Of a DNA stretch of 64,000 nucleotides, positions 40,693-47,857 are shown in pieces. The translations under genes were made by a program, and so were the position numbers. Position 1 is the first letter of the stretch. Each line of letters starts with the position of its first letter. Origin of the DNA: an uncultured Oscillospiraceae bacterium (GTDB taxonomy: Bacteria > Bacillota > Clostridia > Oscillospirales > Acutalibacteraceae); the NCBI GenBank assembly GCA_900539845.1, contig UQDP01000001.1, positions 1-64,000 on the forward strand. The letters are read 5' to 3'. The notes beneath the pieces are model-generated. The model was not told the DNA's origin. It did not search any database and saw only the letters and a program-made list of their open reading frames with translations.

Positions 40693-41361
40693 ATGAAAGA
40701 GTTTAAAAAATATTTTTTTGAATATTTTAGATACGAAAGTGATTTTATTAATCTGATTAATAATCTTACTTTGAATTTTCAGGTTTTAGTGTTCGGAGGC
40801 TTTGTTAGAGATTTTATTTATGAATCCAAATTGGGTTCAAGGGACACAGACATTGTGGTGAATATAGAAAATGATATATTATTTGATTGTATATCATCTT
40901 TTATTGATAATGACAAAATTACCATAAACCAATTTGGTGGGTATAAACTAATACTGAACAATTCTAATGTTGATATTTGGTCTACAAATGAGACTTGGGC
41001 TATTAAAAATGGATATTTTACCAAAGAAGAACTATTGAAAACTGTTTATTTAAATATTGATGCTTATGCTTATGATTTAACAAACAACATGTTTTTAGAG
41101 GATTGCAATCATTTGAGAATATCAACAATAGATATAGCTTTTCCAATTAATCCGAACGAAGAACTCAATCTTGCAAGAAGTTTAGTTTTATCTCATAAGT
41201 ATGGTATTGATATATCAAATGCTATTAAATCTAAGTTAAGAGAAATACTAAATTCTAAAATAAAGAGAACAAAATTTTTAAAATCTCAAATCAATCATTA
41301 TGGGAAAGTTGAAATAACAATTAATAATCTTTATATGTTTCTTGGAAAGGAAGGTCATTAA
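40693..41361 (+). CDS. Pol-beta-type nucleotidyltransferase (poly(A) polymerase head-like)
   Basis: A 222-residue protein with the core of a nucleotidyltransferase fold: GGFVRD at 35-40, the catalytic pair Asp51 and Asp53 in SRDTDIVV, and a likely third carboxylate, Asp94, in NSNVDIWS. GGxVRD followed by DxD is the pattern of the CCA-adding/poly(A) polymerase head domain, but the neck, body and tail domains of those tRNA enzymes are missing. The C-terminal ~80 residues are helical and basic (KIKRTKFLKSQINHY). It is encoded 6 bp before a radical SAM-dGTPase fusion and surely co-transcribed. No antitoxin or HEPN partner lies next to it. The substrate (RNA, protein or nucleotide) is unknown. Confidence 0.75.
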   Translation: MKEFKKYFFEYFRYESDFINLINNLTLNFQVLVFGGFVRDFIYESKLGSRDTDIVVNIENDILFDCISSFIDNDKITINQFGGYKLILNNSNVDIWSTNETWAIKNGYFTKEELLKTVYLNIDAYAYDLTNNMFLEDCNHLRISTIDIAFPINPNEELNLARSLVLSHKYGIDISNAIKSKLREILNSKIKRTKFLKSQINHYGKVEITINNLYMFLGKEGH

Positions 41362-41367
41362 TAAATT

Positions 41368-43776
41368 ATGTTGAATATATGTTATGAATCTACAAAAGAA
41401 TGTAATTTAAACTGTGATTATTGTATTACAGCGGATAACCCTAGATTAAAAGGAAATGATAATTACATCGACATAATAAATTACATAGTTAAATTGAAAC
41501 CAGAAAGAATTGTTATAAGTGGTGGTGAACCACTAATTGACCATTTTTTAGTAAATAAATTAAAAATGATTTTTGAAAAATTACCAAATACATATGTCTC
41601 TCTAAGTACAAATGGTGTCGAAGAAAATTTTGATTTTGAAAAAATTATAGATTATGTGGATTGTTTCGATTTTAGTATACCTACAATGGATAATGAAGTA
41701 TATAAAATTATGCGCGGCCAAGATTGTATAGATAATGTGAAAAAAAACATAGAATCCATAATTAAACTTAAAAAAAATCAAAAATCAAAATTCGATTTAA
41801 AAATAAGTTATGTACTTACTAAGATGAATAAGGATTCACTTGTTGATGTTTTGAATTATGCTAGAGAAATTAAAGTTGATTCATTTAGAATAGGTAGGTT
41901 TTTTCCTTTCAGAAACGCAATTAAATATGAATCAAAATATTCTCTAGATGAAGATGAAATAAAAGAAGAATTAAGTAAAATCAATTTTAATGAATATCCA
42001 TTTAAAATTACAAAACCAATAAGCAATATAGAATTAATGGAAAATGGTTATGTTACTATTAATTTCTCAGGTGATATTTTTTATCCTACACGAAAAGGGA
42101 AAAATATCATAGGAAATATATATAATACCCCAATAGAAAATTTGTTCAAGATTAATAGTAAACAGCAGCTGATTTTCAAGAATTTATCTACAAAAAAAAT
42201 AGACTATGTATACGAAAAATATTTAGTAGCGGAGAGAATAAGAAAATCAAATGTTCCTAGATCTTTGCAAGATGAATTTAATAGTGATAGAACTAGAATC
42301 ATATACTCGTCTTCATTTAGAAGACTTCAACAGAAAGCCCAAGTTTTTTCCCTTGAGAAAAACAGCAATGTGCGTTCAAGATTAACACATTCTATAGAAG
42401 TATCTGATGTGGGTAGAATTCTTGCCACTAGGATTGCGGAAAAACTTACTAGTATAAATGGCTCATATAAACTTAAATCTGATGATTCAGCAAAAATAAT
42501 TTCAATAGTGGAAACAGCATGTTTGATGCATGATTTAGGTAATCCTCCGTTTGGTCATTTTGGAGAAGATGCAATAAAAAAGTGGTGGAAAGATAAAAAC
42601 GATATTTATATAAAAGAATATAATCAAAATGCGAAATTAATATCAGCCAATGCCATTGATATGAACAATTCATCAGCTAAAATGCTCCTAAAAGATTTCG
42701 AATTTTTTGATGGAAATCCTCAAGGTTTTAGAATAGCAACACGTTTATACAGTTTTAATGATCGAAAAGGTCAAAAAATTGAAAGTGGATTAAATTTAAC
42801 ATTTTCTACCTTAATGTGTGCATTGAAATATGTTGGATGTTCTGACAATCTTAATCCAAAAGATGTTGACAAGTCAATTAGCAAAAAACCTGGTTATTTT
42901 GTTTCAGAAAAAAGAATCGTTGAATATATATCACAAAAAATGAAACTAGAACTTGGATATCGTTTTCCGTTTACATATATCATGGAAGCTGCAGATGATA
43001 TTGCATATTGTTTAAGTGATATTGCTGATGGCATAGAAAAACAAGTGCTGACAATACCTCAGTTTGCTAAGGAATTCCAACAAATATGGAAAGATAAATT
43101 TGACAGTCCAGTACCAGAAGAAATACTTTCAGACGAACTTATGAATGATATGTTAGAAAATAGGATTAAGGATTTTAATACTAAAATTTCATCTTTATGG
43201 GCGACTTATATATCTAATGAAGTAGTGAATGTTTTTGTAAATAATATTCAAAATTATATTGAAGGTTCGGTTTCTGAAATAATAACAGAAAGAAATATGA
43301 AAGAACAATACAGACTGCTTAATACATTGAAGACTATTTCAAATAAAATTATATATAGATCACCTGAAGCTGAAGCAATTGAGGTTGCCGGATTTTCAAT
43401 AGTATCTGGTTTACTAGATTTTTTTGGAGTTCTGCTGCGATTACCTATGGAACACTTCTATTCATTTGTATGTAGTGATCAGGAAATAAAAGAAAGTGAC
43501 GAATTAGGAGTATATAATGATAAAATTGCAGGTGAGGTTAAGAAAAATTATGCATATGAATTTAGAATTTACAATATGTTATCAAAACGGTGCGTAAAGA
43601 GTTATATGCATCAAATTCAAGAGTGGAATAAAGATAATAATAATTCTATAAGTATTGAGAATATTGAGTGGTGGTTAAGAGTTCATCTTATTATTGATCA
43701 TATCAGTGGTATGACTGATGATTATGCGTTACAATCCTATCAATTAGCTAAGGGTATAGATATAAAAATTAAATGA
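41368..43776 (+). CDS. Radical SAM domain fused to complete dGTPase
   Basis: An 802-residue, uninterrupted two-domain protein. Residues 1-~265 are a radical SAM domain: the 4Fe-4S site CNLNCDYC (Cys12, Cys16, Cys19), GGEP at 52-55, and a closing segment (IIGNIYNTPIENLF) as in SPASM-type enzymes but without extra cysteines. Residues ~285-802 are a full-length dGTPase: DRTRIIYSSSFRRLQQKAQVF, RLTHSIEVSDVGR with His341, MHDLGNPPFGHFGE with His388/Asp389, and Asp544 in the EAADDIAYCLSDIADGIE block, so the HD metal site is intact. dGTPases cleave dNTPs to nucleosides and triphosphate and can limit phage replication. The radical SAM part is not a canonical viperin, and its substrate is unknown. The gene is very AT-rich and ends 7 bp before the right att arm. 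Confidence 0.87.
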   Translation: MLNICYESTKECNLNCDYCITADNPRLKGNDNYIDIINYIVKLKPERIVISGGEPLIDHFLVNKLKMIFEKLPNTYVSLSTNGVEENFDFEKIIDYVDCFDFSIPTMDNEVYKIMRGQDCIDNVKKNIESIIKLKKNQKSKFDLKISYVLTKMNKDSLVDVLNYAREIKVDSFRIGRFFPFRNAIKYESKYSLDEDEIKEELSKINFNEYPFKITKPISNIELMENGYVTINFSGDIFYPTRKGKNIIGNIYNTPIENLFKINSKQQLIFKNLSTKKIDYVYEKYLVAERIRKSNVPRSLQDEFNSDRTRIIYSSSFRRLQQKAQVFSLEKNSNVRSRLTHSIEVSDVGRILATRIAEKLTSINGSYKLKSDDSAKIISIVETACLMHDLGNPPFGHFGEDAIKKWWKDKNDIYIKEYNQNAKLISANAIDMNNSSAKMLLKDFEFFDGNPQGFRIATRLYSFNDRKGQKIESGLNLTFSTLMCALKYVGCSDNLNPKDVDKSISKKPGYFVSEKRIVEYISQKMKLELGYRFPFTYIMEAADDIAYCLSDIADGIEKQVLTIPQFAKEFQQIWKDKFDSPVPEEILSDELMNDMLENRIKDFNTKISSLWATYISNEVVNVFVNNIQNYIEGSVSEIITERNMKEQYRLLNTLKTISNKIIYRSPEAEAIEVAGFSIVSGLLDFFGVLLRLPMEHFYSFVCSDQEIKESDELGVYNDKIAGEVKKNYAYEFRIYNMLSKRCVKSYMHQIQEWNKDNNNSISIENIEWWLRVHLIIDHISGMTDDYALQSYQLAKGIDIKIK

Positions 43777-43782
43777 TTATTT

Positions 43783-43804
43783 TATCCTTAAATACAACCA
43801 CAGG
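43783..43804 (+). repeat. attR-like right junction of the element
   Basis: TATCCTTAAATACA (43783-43796), ACCA, then the CAGG core (43801-43804) joined to the tRNA 3' part. The 14-bp arm is the exact inverted copy of 19441-19454. Confidence 0.75.
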
Positions 43805-43834
43805 TCGTCGGTTCGAGTCCGACCAGTAGCTCCA
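43801..43834 (+). pseudogene. 3' part of split tRNA-Thr(CGT)
   Basis: Variable loop CAGGTC, T-arm GTCGG-TTCGAGT-CCGAC, acceptor 3' strand CAGTAGC, discriminator T and CCA. The acceptor strand pairs exactly with GCTACTG at 19387-19393. It has no tRNA body upstream. A TCGCCGCG/CGCGGCGA hairpin (43836-43862) follows before tRNA-Val. Confidence 0.88.
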
Positions 43835-43897
43835 TTCGCCGCGAGCGATTTGCCCGCGGCGATGCTTTTCAAAAGCACATGTAAACATAATATGTAT

Positions 43898-43974
43898 GAA
43901 GGCGTAGCTCAGTTGGTTAGAGTACCTGCTTGACATGCAGGGGGTCGGTGGTTCAAGTCCACTCGTCTTCACCA
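43898..43974 (+). tRNA. tRNA-Val(GAC)
   Basis: Acceptor GAAGGCG pairs with CGTCTTC (one G-U), D-arm GCTCAGTTGGTTAGAGT, anticodon arm CCTGC-TTGACAT-GCAGG with anticodon GAC, T-arm GGTGG-TTCAAGT-CCACT and encoded ACCA at 43971-43974. It was presumably transcribed with tRNA-Thr from the promoter at 19068 before the insertion; a promoter for it now must lie within the element end or the spacer. Confidence 0.92.
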
Positions 43975-43975
43975 C

Positions 43976-44007
43976 ATCGGAGCAGGCTTTCTATCGCTTG
44001 CTCCGAT
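43976..44007 (+). terminator. Terminator of the tRNA unit
   Basis: ATCGGAGCA (43976-43984) pairs exactly with TGCTCCGAT (43999-44007), followed by a run of T. Confidence 0.88.
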
Positions 44008-44197
44008 TTTTTGTAAAATCGAAGCGTACTCATGCCTCTATTTCTCCTTTTTGCAAAGCGTCACGCTCTCGGCTCGCCTGATCTGTTGTAAACATTCTTA
44101 TGACGGCACACAGTTGCTGCCTGTTTTTTGCGGTTTACAAGGATTGGCTCTCTTATCCGCAATCAACAAAAAATATTTTTCATGCACCTGCCATATC

Positions 44198-44234
44198 AAC
44201 AAGAGAGGTCATCGCAAAGATAACCTCTCTTGTT
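44198..44234. terminator. Terminator hairpin, convergent side of the 44271 gene
   Basis: AACAAGAGAGGT (44198-44209) pairs exactly with ACCTCTCTTGTT (44223-44234), then ATTTTTTT. Its AGAGGT...GATAACCTCT core resembles the tRNA-Thr terminator repeats at 19571 and 25792. The 190 bp between the preceding terminator and this one show no gene. Confidence 0.75.
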
Positions 44235-44270
44235 ATTTTTTTGTATTCACTTATTGTATTGGGTTTGCAT

Positions 44271-44891
44271 TTATTTTATGACGATGATATCGGAATATAC
44301 GAATACTTTTTCATTTCCGTCGCTTATTTCCACACGGTTAGGCATTGTGCACTTCAGCCTGTCCATATATTCTTTGATTCCCTTTTCGATTTTTACAAAA
44401 TCACACTTAAGTTTTTGCTTTTCGTAAGTGCCGGTGCCTGCGCACACAATAAAGATCCTTGATTTTAAGTGCTTTCGTGTTTCCTGTGACTGGTGTTCAT
44501 AAAGCCATCGGATCAGCTTGTCTTTATCTTGTGCATTTTCAAGATCCAAAAAAACATTTTCCTGTTCGAGCTTATGCGGATATATAGTGAGCTTTACATC
44601 ATATGCAATCTTGTTTATGTAAATATCTATTGAGTGATGATATTCATCTTCTTCCTTTTTTGCGCCGAATTTAACGAAAATCTCTTCACATTTTTTAGAT
44701 GTGGCAAAATTATACCACCTGTGCAGGGCATAATTGACATCAACACCGTATTTTTCTGCAGCCGAAATGCATTCGTCCGCCGTTTTTACTTGATATATAA
44801 ATCTGCTTAATTTATCATATTTTTCATTTTGGTATTGCCAAGAGCCTGACATAAGATTAAGTGCTTTGAGCAGTTCTGTTCTTTCAATCAT
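44271..44891 (-). CDS. Hypothetical protein with possible PD-(D/E)xK nuclease fold
   Basis: A 206-residue protein. The segment RWYNFATSKKCEEIFVKFG, followed by HHSIDIYINKIAYDVKLTIYP, has the spacing of an endonuclease-like core (Asp in SIDI, then DVK), reminiscent of small restriction-endonuclease-like hypothetical proteins. The C-terminal region, SRIFIVCAGTGTYEKQKLKCDF, is beta-rich. It lies outside the element, just beyond the tRNA-Val gene, and is convergent with it. The fold assignment is tentative and no partner methylase is present. Confidence 0.5.
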   Translation of the reverse strand: MIERTELLKALNLMSGSWQYQNEKYDKLSRFIYQVKTADECISAAEKYGVDVNYALHRWYNFATSKKCEEIFVKFGAKKEEDEYHHSIDIYINKIAYDVKLTIYPHKLEQENVFLDLENAQDKDKLIRWLYEHQSQETRKHLKSRIFIVCAGTGTYEKQKLKCDFVKIEKGIKEYMDRLKCTMPNRVEISDGNEKVFVYSDIIVIK

Positions 44892-45010
44892 AATCTCACC
44901 GTTTATAAAATGATATTGTTATTTCTAATATAACATATTCTTGCTTTGCGATCCAGTGTTTTGAATGCAAAGAAACCGTTTTTCAGCGAATTTTGCCTGG
45001 TTCAAGATGA

Positions 45011-45039
45011 TTGAAAATGTGTTGAAACTGTTATATAAT
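45011..45039 (+). promoter_or_regulatory. Promoter for the M48 protease and two-component genes
   Basis: TTGAAA (45011-45016) and TATAAT (45034-45039) with a 17-nt spacer, 32 bp before the M48 start codon. Confidence 0.72.
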
Positions 45040-45070
45040 GAAAACGTAGAACGGATAAACGGAGCTGTTT

Positions 45071-46093
45071 ATGAAAAATTTTTATTTCTTTGATTTTTTA
45101 AAAAACTTTTTTAAATGGCATAATATACCCCTTATGATATATCTTCTGATCAACTTGGTGTTTATCTATATAGGAACAGTGGCTGTAACCTATTGCGCCG
45201 CTATGGTCTATTATGACGGCGATACGGCGGCGATGCCTGTTGATGTGTCCTCAAACAGATTTTATCTGATAACAGCCTTTGTAATCGCTTTGGTTTATTT
45301 TACGGTGCTGAGCATTACCCTTTCTCCGATAGGGGAATGGATATTGAGAAAAAGATTCCGCTGCAAGAAGATCAAAGACCCGATTATGAGAAGACGGATA
45401 CGTCCGCTTTTTCATGAAGTTTATGCGGCGGCGCGTAGGAAATCGCCGGAAATATCGGGTTCCGTCAAAATTTTTGTTCAATACAGCAGGAATCCCAATG
45501 CGTTTGCCGTGGGAAGAAGATCGGTATGCGTCACTACCGGGCTGTTAAACCGTCCCGATGAAGAGATAAAGGGAATATTGGGGCATGAATTCGGTCATCT
45601 CGCGCACAAGGATACGGACCTGAACCTTGTTGTAAACATTGCGGATTCCATGACGAATCTTGTTTTTTTGGGCGTTTGGATCGTTGTTTTCGCAGTAAGA
45701 ATACTCTTGAAAATCATATCTTTGGTCACATCGGTGCTTTCATACGGGGCTTCGGCGTTTGTTACGGAGATGATCGATATAATGACTGATCTTGCCGTGT
45801 TCTGCACGGTATATATTTTTAAAAAGCTTTGGATTATAACAGGCAATCTGCTGTTTATGGCGAGAAACAGAAAGGCGGAATATGATGCCGACCGATTTTC
45901 TTTTGAACTGGGATATGACGGCGGAATCATAAGCTTTTTATACGCTCTGCCGGATTCGGTCAAGGGCAAAAGAAATCCTGTCAGAAGGCTTATAAAAGCC
46001 ATTGCAACGGTTGGAGCCACTCATCCTCAGACTTGGAAGCGGATAGAGGTTCTTGAAAAACTCAGGGCAAAAGCATCGGAAGAAATGATATGA
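45071..46093 (+). CDS. M48-family membrane metalloprotease
   Basis: A 340-residue zinc protease. Two hydrophobic segments near the N-terminus (IYLLINLVFIYIGTVAVTY and FVIALVYFTVLSITL) anchor it in the membrane. PNAFAVGRRSVCVTTGLL leads to the zinc site HEFGH at residues 172-176. Two further hydrophobic stretches follow, then the third zinc ligand in RKAEYDADRFSFELG. It resembles HtpX/Ste24-like peptidases acting on membrane or misfolded proteins. A response regulator gene starts 51 bp later, so it may be part of an envelope-stress operon. Confidence 0.9.
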   Translation: MKNFYFFDFLKNFFKWHNIPLMIYLLINLVFIYIGTVAVTYCAAMVYYDGDTAAMPVDVSSNRFYLITAFVIALVYFTVLSITLSPIGEWILRKRFRCKKIKDPIMRRRIRPLFHEVYAAARRKSPEISGSVKIFVQYSRNPNAFAVGRRSVCVTTGLLNRPDEEIKGILGHEFGHLAHKDTDLNLVVNIADSMTNLVFLGVWIVVFAVRILLKIISLVTSVLSYGASAFVTEMIDIMTDLAVFCTVYIFKKLWIITGNLLFMARNRKAEYDADRFSFELGYDGGIISFLYALPDSVKGKRNPVRRLIKAIATVGATHPQTWKRIEVLEKLRAKASEEMI

Positions 46094-46144
46094 AAGATGG
46101 TTTTGTTTGGGAAAGACAGCGAAAAAATAACAGGCGGTGATCAT

Positions 46145-46807
46145 ATGGGGGCAAGGATATTGCTGGCGGAGGATGATGACTTTCTCCGCAGCGGACTTAT
46201 GGAAATGTTTCAGAAAGAGGGTTACGAGGTCGAAAGTGCCGGGACTTGTTCAGCGGCTATCAGCGCGTTTGAGAGCAGTCCTTTTGATCTGGTGATTCTG
46301 GATGTTATGCTGCCGGACGGAAACGGCTTTGCTATCTGTTCTCAGATCAGAAAAAGCTCCGGTTCTGTGCCGATACTTTTTTTAACTGCATGCGATGATG
46401 AGATACAGATCGTAAGGGGTCTGGATTCGGGCGCGGACGATTATGTTACAAAGCCTTTCCGCTTGCTTGAGCTGTTATCGCGTGTGCGCGCACTGCTGCG
46501 GCGAAATGTTAAATCCGTTCCGGCTTCCGGCAATATCGTTGTGAACGAAGATAATATGACCGTTCAAATTAGCGGAGAAAAAATCTATCTTACGCCGACG
46601 GAATACCATATTCTGTGCATACTGCTGCGCAACCGCGGAATTATCGTTACACGCGATTCGCTGTTACAGGGTATTTGGGATTGTGAAGGTGCGTATGTGG
46701 ATGATAATACGCTTTCTGTGCATATCAGCCGGTTAAGGGAAAAAATAGGCGCCTCCAACATCAAAACCGTTCGGGGCGTAGGTTATCGCTGGGAGGACTC
46801 AAAATGA
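46145..46807 (+). CDS. OmpR-family response regulator
   Basis: A 220-residue transcription factor. The receiver domain has ILLAEDDD acidic residues, the phospho-acceptor aspartate in LVILDVMLPDGNG, and the conserved lysine in YVTKPF. The C-terminal winged helix shows YLTPTEYHILCILL and DDNTLSVHISRLREKIG, with VRGVGYRW at the end. ATG 46145 is chosen because family members start MxxxILLAEDD and GGCGGTGAT precedes it. It overlaps the sensor kinase gene as ATGA. By position it probably controls the ABC exporter downstream. Confidence 0.93.
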   Translation: MGARILLAEDDDFLRSGLMEMFQKEGYEVESAGTCSAAISAFESSPFDLVILDVMLPDGNGFAICSQIRKSSGSVPILFLTACDDEIQIVRGLDSGADDYVTKPFRLLELLSRVRALLRRNVKSVPASGNIVVNEDNMTVQISGEKIYLTPTEYHILCILLRNRGIIVTRDSLLQGIWDCEGAYVDDNTLSVHISRLREKIGASNIKTVRGVGYRWEDSK

Positions 46808-47706
46808 GCACACAGGTCTTTCTTATGGTGATTGCTGCTGTGCTTGCGGTTTGTGCGGTTGCTCTGCTTGCCGTGTGCGTCAAAAGAAAAAAAGAAGTCA
46901 GCGGCGTGGTAAAAAGCATAGAAAAATACCTTGAGGACGGTCTCATTTCCGATTTCAGTCCGCACGATCATTATATTGCAGAGCTTCAGAACGCAGTGTT
47001 TGATCTTGAAACACGCCTGGAGCGGGAAAAGCTGAATACAAAAGAGAAAACGCGGCAGAATACGGAATTTATTTCCGATGTCTCTCACCAGCTCAAGACG
47101 CCGCTTGCGGGTCTGCGGCTGTATTGCGAGATGGAACATTCTTCCAATCCCACTTCCCACAGCGAAAAAGAGCTTTTGCTGATCGAAAAGATGGAAAATC
47201 TTGTATCCAGACTCCTTCGTCTTGAAAAGATACGTTCCGATTCTTATGTTATGGAGTTTAAAACGTATGACGCTGCTGACTTTATAACTCCTTTAATCGA
47301 AGATTTCAGGCATCTGTTTCCCAAAAAGAATTACAATGTAAGCGCGTTCGGAAAAATACGCTGCGACCGGGAATGGCTTGCGGAAGCTGTGGGAAATCTC
47401 ATCAAAAACGCAAGCGAACACACGGCAGACGACGGTATGGTTGCCGTTTCGGTCAAAGACGCGCGCGGATTTACGCAGATAACGGTGCAGGATAACGGAG
47501 GCGGAGTTCCTGAAAACGAGCTGCCTATGCTTTTTACACGGTTTCATAAGACCCAAAACGCTCTGCCTTCAAGTGCGGGAATAGGGCTTGCCATTACAAA
47601 AGCGGTTGTGGAAAAGCATCATGGCACGGTTTCTGCGGAAAATAAAAACGGCGGACTGTATATCGTTATCTGTCTGCCGCATATAGACGGATATGTTGCC
47701 ATTTAA
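46804..47706 (+). CDS. Sensor histidine kinase
   Basis: A 300-residue kinase. A single N-terminal membrane helix (FLMVIAAVLAVCAVALLAVC) is followed by a short linker, the phosphorylated histidine in FISDVSHQLKTPLAGLRL, and an ATPase domain with the N box (NLIKNASEHT), G1 (DNGGGVP) and G2 (SAGIGLAITKAV). There is virtually no extracellular sensing domain, so the signal must come from within the membrane or a partner protein, as in kinases that work with FtsX-type exporters. Confidence 0.92.
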   Translation: MSTQVFLMVIAAVLAVCAVALLAVCVKRKKEVSGVVKSIEKYLEDGLISDFSPHDHYIAELQNAVFDLETRLEREKLNTKEKTRQNTEFISDVSHQLKTPLAGLRLYCEMEHSSNPTSHSEKELLLIEKMENLVSRLLRLEKIRSDSYVMEFKTYDAADFITPLIEDFRHLFPKKNYNVSAFGKIRCDREWLAEAVGNLIKNASEHTADDGMVAVSVKDARGFTQITVQDNGGGVPENELPMLFTRFHKTQNALPSSAGIGLAITKAVVEKHHGTVSAENKNGGLYIVICLPHIDGYVAI

Positions 47707-47747
47707 AAGCGCAAATCGGTTTTGTTTATCTGCCGTTTTGCGCTTTT
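47705..47747 (+). terminator. Terminator after the histidine kinase gene
   Basis: AAAAGCGCAAA (47705-47715) pairs with TTTGCGCTTTT (47737-47747), followed by further T. It separates the two-component genes from the exporter genes. Confidence 0.82.
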
Positions 47748-47857
47748 TTTAGCCGGTTCAACAGGTGAAAGCCTACGCAGACTTACGATTTCTTAAGATT
47801 GATTTCACCGAAATGAAAGAATGGCGGTTTATAATGATCATCAGGGAGGTGCGAGAC

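Larger units (their letters stand above)
19433..43804. mobile_element. 24.4-kb integrative element inserted in tRNA-Thr(CGT)
   Basis: Boundaries come from the split tRNA-Thr gene, the shared CAGG core, and 14-bp inverted attP arms at both ends. The element is clearly richer in A+T than the flanking chromosome. It encodes one large serine integrase (38986-40593), its own complete tRNA-Thr(CGT), resistance- and detoxification-like cargo, a decayed mobilization module, and a nucleotidyltransferase plus radical SAM-dGTPase operon next to the right end. No relaxase, coupling protein or type IV secretion genes are present, so it is an integrative mobilizable element or a degraded ICE rather than a self-transmissible one. 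A 28-bp imperfect direct repeat (19558/25779) hints at a nested 6.2-kb insertion. Confidence 0.8.

Noticed and set aside
41368..43776. Radical SAM-dGTPase as an artefact of two genes joined by a sequencing error
   Set aside because: The frame is continuous through the linker (~265-285), there is no second ribosome binding site before the dGTPase part, and both domains are complete.
44008..44190. Remnant of a recombinase or IS on the minus strand
   Set aside because: Short open stretches exist but none shows a recognisable transposase or recombinase motif.
47765..47857. 31-residue N-terminal extension of permease 1
   Set aside because: Permease 2 begins at the residue equivalent to TTG 47858, which has GGGAGG 8 nt upstream; the extension has no such site.
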